Positions 34,954 to 38,774 of a stretch of 38,774 bases of DNA are shown one piece after another. The stretch is from the NCBI GenBank assembly GCA_023091735.1, contig JALKBU010000457.1:1-38774 (forward strand), read 5' to 3'. The stretch comes from Trichomonas tenax. Lineage: Eukaryota; Parabasalia; Trichomonadida; Trichomonadidae. Every line of letters starts with the position of its first letter. The stretch's first letter is position 1. The position numbers and the translations under genes were made by a program. Below the pieces are notes generated by a model. It did no database searches. It worked only from the letters and a program-made list of their open reading frames with translations, and was not told the DNA's origin.

Positions 34954-36423
34954 CCCAGATGTTCGACAAGATGCAAGTTCCCTTTAGGCCTGGGGAGCAT
35001 CGGACGATAACGATTATTTCAGTTTGGCCATGGCCAGCCACCTGGAGCTGATACAAATCATGAACAGTATTGAAAGTATACAATATACGCCTCCTACATC
35101 ATTTGGATCCCTACAAGTGGGACCTATGAATATCAGCCGCTTGATCGCTTTGTGTTCGGAGCGATCAAGCAAACTGCTGCAAGAATGTGTGCAGATCGGA
35201 TGTTTGAGTCTCCAACTCCATTTTCGAAAGTTGAAGCGGCGACAATGTTTCTTAATATTTGGAAGAAAATGAGCTTTTCAACTTTAATCAATGCATGGAA
35301 AATTCCTGGCACAAGGCTAGAAAACTTTGCTCCTACACGCAGGCCAGTTATCAGAGAAGATTTCAACACAGAAAGCGATGATGAAGAAATCGTCGACGAG
35401 CATGACCCCGACTTTTTACCCTCTTCAGATGAAGAATAAAAATTACAAATTGTTTGATTATAAAGATAATATTTCTTTCTATCAGATTCTATCATGTGTG
35501 AATACGTTTGCTGATGAAATATATTTTCACTTATAGCTTGGACTACAAATAAAACACAATTTTCATAAAATTTTCTTTTTTTTGGTGCAAATGTTTTAAA
35601 TATCATATTATTATTATTAAATAAACACAAATAATGGATATAAGATTTAATTTATTATTTATGATATTTTAAGCCGTTGTCTCTAAAATTGAAAAAAAAT
35701 TATTAATCTTTTATCAAAATTACAAAATATGTTAACAATATCAATATCAGTATACCTAGGGGTTTGCTTGTATATAATTATTCTTTTTGTAAAGGAAAAA
35801 AAACACTTGTTGCATATTATAATATATCTGCAATTTATTCAGCAAAATTTACAGTAATTTTTGAAAATCTAAAGGATGAAAGGTTGTTGTATACATATAA
35901 CATCACCTCAAAAAGATAAGACCTTATTGTATGATTCATCGAGAAACATCTAATTTAATGAGGTAAAAATGGACGTTTCTAGAGCGTGTGGAATTGGCAG
36001 TAGTGTAGTTGAAATGCGCATTGCCTCTAGTTTATGTATATCGTCATGAAAAGCGAAAAAATATTTGGTGATGGAGATATAACTTGAAACTTTTGAAAAA
36101 TCTACACGTGAACATTATTTTTTAGCCTAGTTTAGCTTTTTCATGTCCACATGTAACTAGCTCACTCAATCTAGAGCAAAAATTCATGGTTGACAGAGTA
36201 GATATCTGGATAATTTGAATATCAAGGTGAAGAAAGTGGTTGTTAGACTATGCAGAAGACACTGGACTGTTCCTCAGGTTGAAACTAAGAGTTTTGCCGA
36301 AGCTCTGACCTCAAGATTAGGGTCTACCCCGTAGCAACCTCCTGCAAGCATTCATCAAAATGGCCATCATTGTGTAAACTTCACAAATTAAGCAGGGGAC
36401 TTGCATCTTGTCGAACATCTGGG
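34954..36423 (+). mobile_element. Tc1/pogo-like DNA transposon 2 (defective, 1470 bp)
   Basis: Terminal inverted repeats of 29 bp (28 matching) start CCCAGATGTTCGACAAGATG: left 34954-34982, right 36395-36423. TA flanks both ends (34952-34953, 36424-36425). The block GACGATAACGATTATTT lies 51 nt from the left TA, exactly as in transposon 1. AAATTAAGCAGGG and about 100 bp of right subterminal DNA are also shared with element 1. The outer TIR sequences agree between the two elements only in the first 9 bases. It carries only the last 120 codons of the transposase, so it is a non-autonomous internal-deletion derivative. About 35440-36290 holds no gene. Confidence 0.87.
35074..35439 (+). pseudogene. 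C-terminal fragment of DDE transposase (element 2)
   Basis: The frame is open from just after a TGA (35071) to TAA 35439. It reads IWIPTSGTYEYQPLDRFVFG, with the third catalytic Asp intact in QPLD. CADRMFESPTPFSKVEAA follows, and an acidic tail ESDDEEIVDEHDPDF. It aligns along its whole length with the element 1 transposase (IYIPTSGTVKYQPLNRRIFG, VADRIFKSPEPLSKGEAA). Everything upstream of the third catalytic region has been deleted, so it cannot transpose itself. Confidence 0.85.
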
Positions 36424-36425
36424 TA

Positions 36426-37337
36426 TTCGTTTTTTTTTTTCCTTTCACTTCTGTCACAGAGATTCCTTCGTTGATGTCGGAATGCTGATATCATTGAATC
36501 TGATAAAACGATCATTATTTTCCAACGCATTTTTAAGTTTACGTTTGCTCATTTACGGGAATTTCTCATTTCACCGTTTTAGGCCCTGCTAGGCCATAAT
36601 GACCCTTTTTTGAGGTATTTTTTGCTAATATTGTTGTTCATCAAAAATTAGTTTTGAGATGAAATAATTCGACTTTTCAGTGTATGAATGATTTATATAT
36701 GATAGTGCTGTATCCATTGGAAGCTTTTCACGACTCAATGATGCAAATCGAAAGGTTTTTTACTTAATTTATATAAATTATGCGATTCCATCAATTGTGA
36801 AATCTATTTCTTGCTTTGATTTTGATCTAAACAACTTTATTCAATTAAGTTTGGGTTCAAAAACAACTTAAACATAAAAATATTAATGGGTACATAATTT
36901 AGTATTCATTTTCATAATTATTTTTGATATTTATAAACTGCCTAAACGAAAGGATATTTTATCAAATTTTTGTGTTTTTCAGGCTTTCTGATGGCTCTAA
37001 CACCGAATTTTTGAATAAATTTCGGTTATTTAAAACACCTTCTAGGCAAAAAAATGCTCTTTTGAATGATATAGTCATTGCAAGGTATGTTTGTTCTGTT
37101 TCTTTGGTCAAAATCGATAAATTAAAATTTCGTGGTGGTTCTGGATAAGGATATCGAGAATTAATTGGAAATAGTGATATTTTTGAAAAATATAACGTTA
37201 TTCATCAAAAATTGAAGTGAAAAAAGTTTTTCAATAGTTATTCTAATAACAGTATCATATGTAGATTCTAAATATATAATTATTTTTGAAAAAGAACCAA
37301 AAATTGAAATACCTTTTTTTCAATCAAAAATTTAATA
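36426..37337. other. AT-rich spacer upstream of the WD40 gene
   Basis: A protein-like stretch at about 36978-37145 (LSDGSNTEFLNKFRLFKTPS...) has no ATG and no recognised family; it may be decayed coding DNA. Otherwise I see nothing. Confidence 0.4.
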
Positions 37338-38597
37338 ATGCAGAATTTTGTTCTTCTTGAATGCAAAAGTGATGAAGGCACCGTGGACTCCATCATTAAG
37401 AAGCTCGAAGCTTATTCTTCGTCCATCGTTGACCTTCAGAGGGCAGTAAATCGCTTAATTAATGAGCAAAATTTGGCTAAAGTGCATTTAAAGAAGTATC
37501 AGGAGGACTACATCATGCTCCGATCCAAGTACAAACAATTGCGATCTTTTGTAGAGGATAAAACTCATAAATCATTGTCTATAAGTCCAGGAAATTACCG
37601 TGTTGACTTATCTGATGCAAACAGCCACCATTTGCACGACCGGATGAAAATTATATCAGATAGCCCTTTCTACCAAAAAGATGGAAATGTTATTTTATTC
37701 TTTTCATTTTATAACTCTAAGCCTGTCAAATCTATCTGTATTGACAGTGCTTCAACGATGCTTGCGTTTACAGACGGATTATCGATCATTTTAATCAATT
37801 TGGAATCTCGGACATTCATAAAATCTGTCATTCTTCCAGAGATTGCGAATCCATCCACATACTCTCACTTTATGCAGTTTAACCCCGATGATAAATACAT
37901 ATCAATCGCAAATGGCTCCCAATTATTGTTTTATCATGCAAATGATCTGAAATTGTTTACTGAAGTGTGTATGGACCTCAGCCCGATCGTGAGATTCCAA
38001 TTCTCACTCGACCTTGATCTACTTTTGATCTGTTATCGAAATGGAACCATTTGTCAAATTCAATATAGCACTTTTCAGCCTATTAAATCATTCAAGTGCG
38101 AAGCAGAGAACATATTGAACTCGGAGATTACAGGAATGGAGCTCATTGGTGATCAAATGAGAATATCGAATGATTTAGGCATAATTATTACTTTGAAGAT
38201 CCCTAACTTTGACATTACGAACATTAACAACACTGGAGTGAAGCTGCACTTCGGGTTCGTCACATGCCCAACACTTGACAAATTTATTACATTATCAAAA
38301 GATAAGAATAATATAGATAGCAAAACATGTGCTTCATTCTCCGCAGATGGAACACATTTCGTTACTGCCTCAAATGACAACACAATCTCATTTTGGGAAT
38401 CAAATACTGAGAAATTGATCTTTAAAATCCTGTTTCACAAGGATTTAGTAATGGATATTAGGCACAGCAAGAAGCATACTTCTTTTGCTACTTGCTCGTC
38501 CGATGGAAACGCTTGTTTTTGGAAACATTCTTTGATATCAGATGTGGTTCCATTCACTTACACTGAATTCAACCACGAGCAAAACCAAAATAAATAA
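37338..38597 (+). CDS. WD40-repeat protein with N-terminal coiled coil
   Basis: Of the 419 residues, about 12-75 form an amphipathic coiled coil (TVDSIIKKLEAYSSSIVDLQ...KKYQEDYIMLRSKYKQLR). A beta-propeller follows with degenerate WD40 repeats. The clearest are at the C-terminus: CASFSADGTHFVTASNDNTI, then SFWES, and TSFATCSSDGNACFWKHS. Coiled coil plus propeller is the architecture of Tup1/Groucho-type corepressors and some other scaffolds (for example Atg16, Prp19). The position of the helix is most like Tup1 or Atg16, but I cannot choose. ATTTAATA abuts the ATG. The gene ends 177 bp before the window edge, where I see nothing further. Confidence 0.8.
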   Translation: MQNFVLLECKSDEGTVDSIIKKLEAYSSSIVDLQRAVNRLINEQNLAKVHLKKYQEDYIMLRSKYKQLRSFVEDKTHKSLSISPGNYRVDLSDANSHHLHDRMKIISDSPFYQKDGNVILFFSFYNSKPVKSICIDSASTMLAFTDGLSIILINLESRTFIKSVILPEIANPSTYSHFMQFNPDDKYISIANGSQLLFYHANDLKLFTEVCMDLSPIVRFQFSLDLDLLLICYRNGTICQIQYSTFQPIKSFKCEAENILNSEITGMELIGDQMRISNDLGIIITLKIPNFDITNINNTGVKLHFGFVTCPTLDKFITLSKDKNNIDSKTCASFSADGTHFVTASNDNTISFWESNTEKLIFKILFHKDLVMDIRHSKKHTSFATCSSDGNACFWKHSLISDVVPFTYTEFNHEQNQNK

Positions 38598-38774
38598 AAC
38601 CTAGAAAATCTTATGCACAAAAACACTAATTAAATTTTTTGATTCGTAAAGGGAAAATTTTTCCTTCTGCGGTGTAGTCCCGCGACCTTCATAACTTTTT
38701 ATCTGATCAATATTTTTTCGATTTGAAAGTACTTTCATGAACTTATTGATAGTTGTCTATCCAGTGGTATAAGT

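Noticed and set aside
36924..37148. 74-codon frame before the WD40 gene, and a possible intron ending in TTTTTCAG
   Set aside because: TTG start, and no GTAYGT donor or ACTAACACACAG-type acceptor as seen in trichomonad introns.

Overview
The window looks like nuclear DNA of a parabasalid (trichomonad) protist, most likely close to Tritrichomonas or Trichomonas. The reasons are compact intronless genes, very AT-rich spacers, a trichomonad-type initiator-binding-domain (IBD) protein, a carbamate kinase of the arginine dihydrolase pathway, and TCA(C/T)TTT initiator elements about 7-30 nt upstream of many start codons. The species is an inference; no marker gene here fixes it.

Layout. 1-1353: remnant of a short collagen-like gene, a 25-bp tandem repeat and a dispersed repeat. 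1354-9553: housekeeping genes on both strands: Dus2-like tRNA dihydrouridine synthase (-), PPP phosphatase (+), IBD/Cys-rich protein (+), Rab GTPase (-), MBOAT acyltransferase (-), tRNA-Gly(GCC) (-), two-RRM protein (+), ribosomal protein L38 (-). 9554-12687: a 3.1 kb gene-poor stretch with decayed coding DNA. 12688-17506: three + strand genes: threonyl-tRNA synthetase, an Npl4-like protein and Atg4. 17527-20004: a broken ABC transporter and an intact carbamate kinase (both -). 20841-23933: MORN protein (+), frameshifted CK1-type kinase (-), coiled-coil protein (+). 24027-27779: two adjacent mobile elements, one with long inverted repeats built from TTTATTCGAATAAA palindromes and one a Tc1/pogo-like element with TA flanks. 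27926-32223: DNA polymerase epsilon subunit B (+), D-3-phosphoglycerate dehydrogenase (-), and a tail-anchored reading frame interrupted by three different in-frame stops (-). 33159-34316: a small unknown gene and a calmodulin-like gene (+). 34954-36423: a second, shorter Tc1/pogo-like element of the same family. 37338-38597: WD40 protein with an N-terminal coiled coil (+).

Functionally the intact genes cover translation (ThrRS, L38, tRNA-Gly, Dus), protein quality control and autophagy (Npl4, Atg4), membrane traffic and lipids (Rab, MBOAT), energy and amino-acid metabolism (carbamate kinase, PGDH), replication (Pol epsilon B) and signalling or transcription (PPP phosphatase, IBD protein, WD40). 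They are not an operon; each has its own promoter. Two promoter types can be seen. One has an initiator TCA(C/T)TTT. The other has a T-run plus TTAAA directly abutting the ATG. Several genes of the second type also carry copies of a recurrent motif close to TTGAC(A/G)(T/C)(G/A)TAAA.

Most noteworthy: the two TIR/TA transposons with a shared 17-bp subterminal block at exactly the same distance from the end, the palindrome-rich long-TIR element containing a repeat also found near the window start, the single-frame gene with TAG, TGA and TAA inside it, the IBD protein with an 18-cysteine tail, and the recurrent upstream motif. Several annotated starts differ from the longest possible frame because that frame begins with TTG or GTG; the first suitable ATG was used instead.
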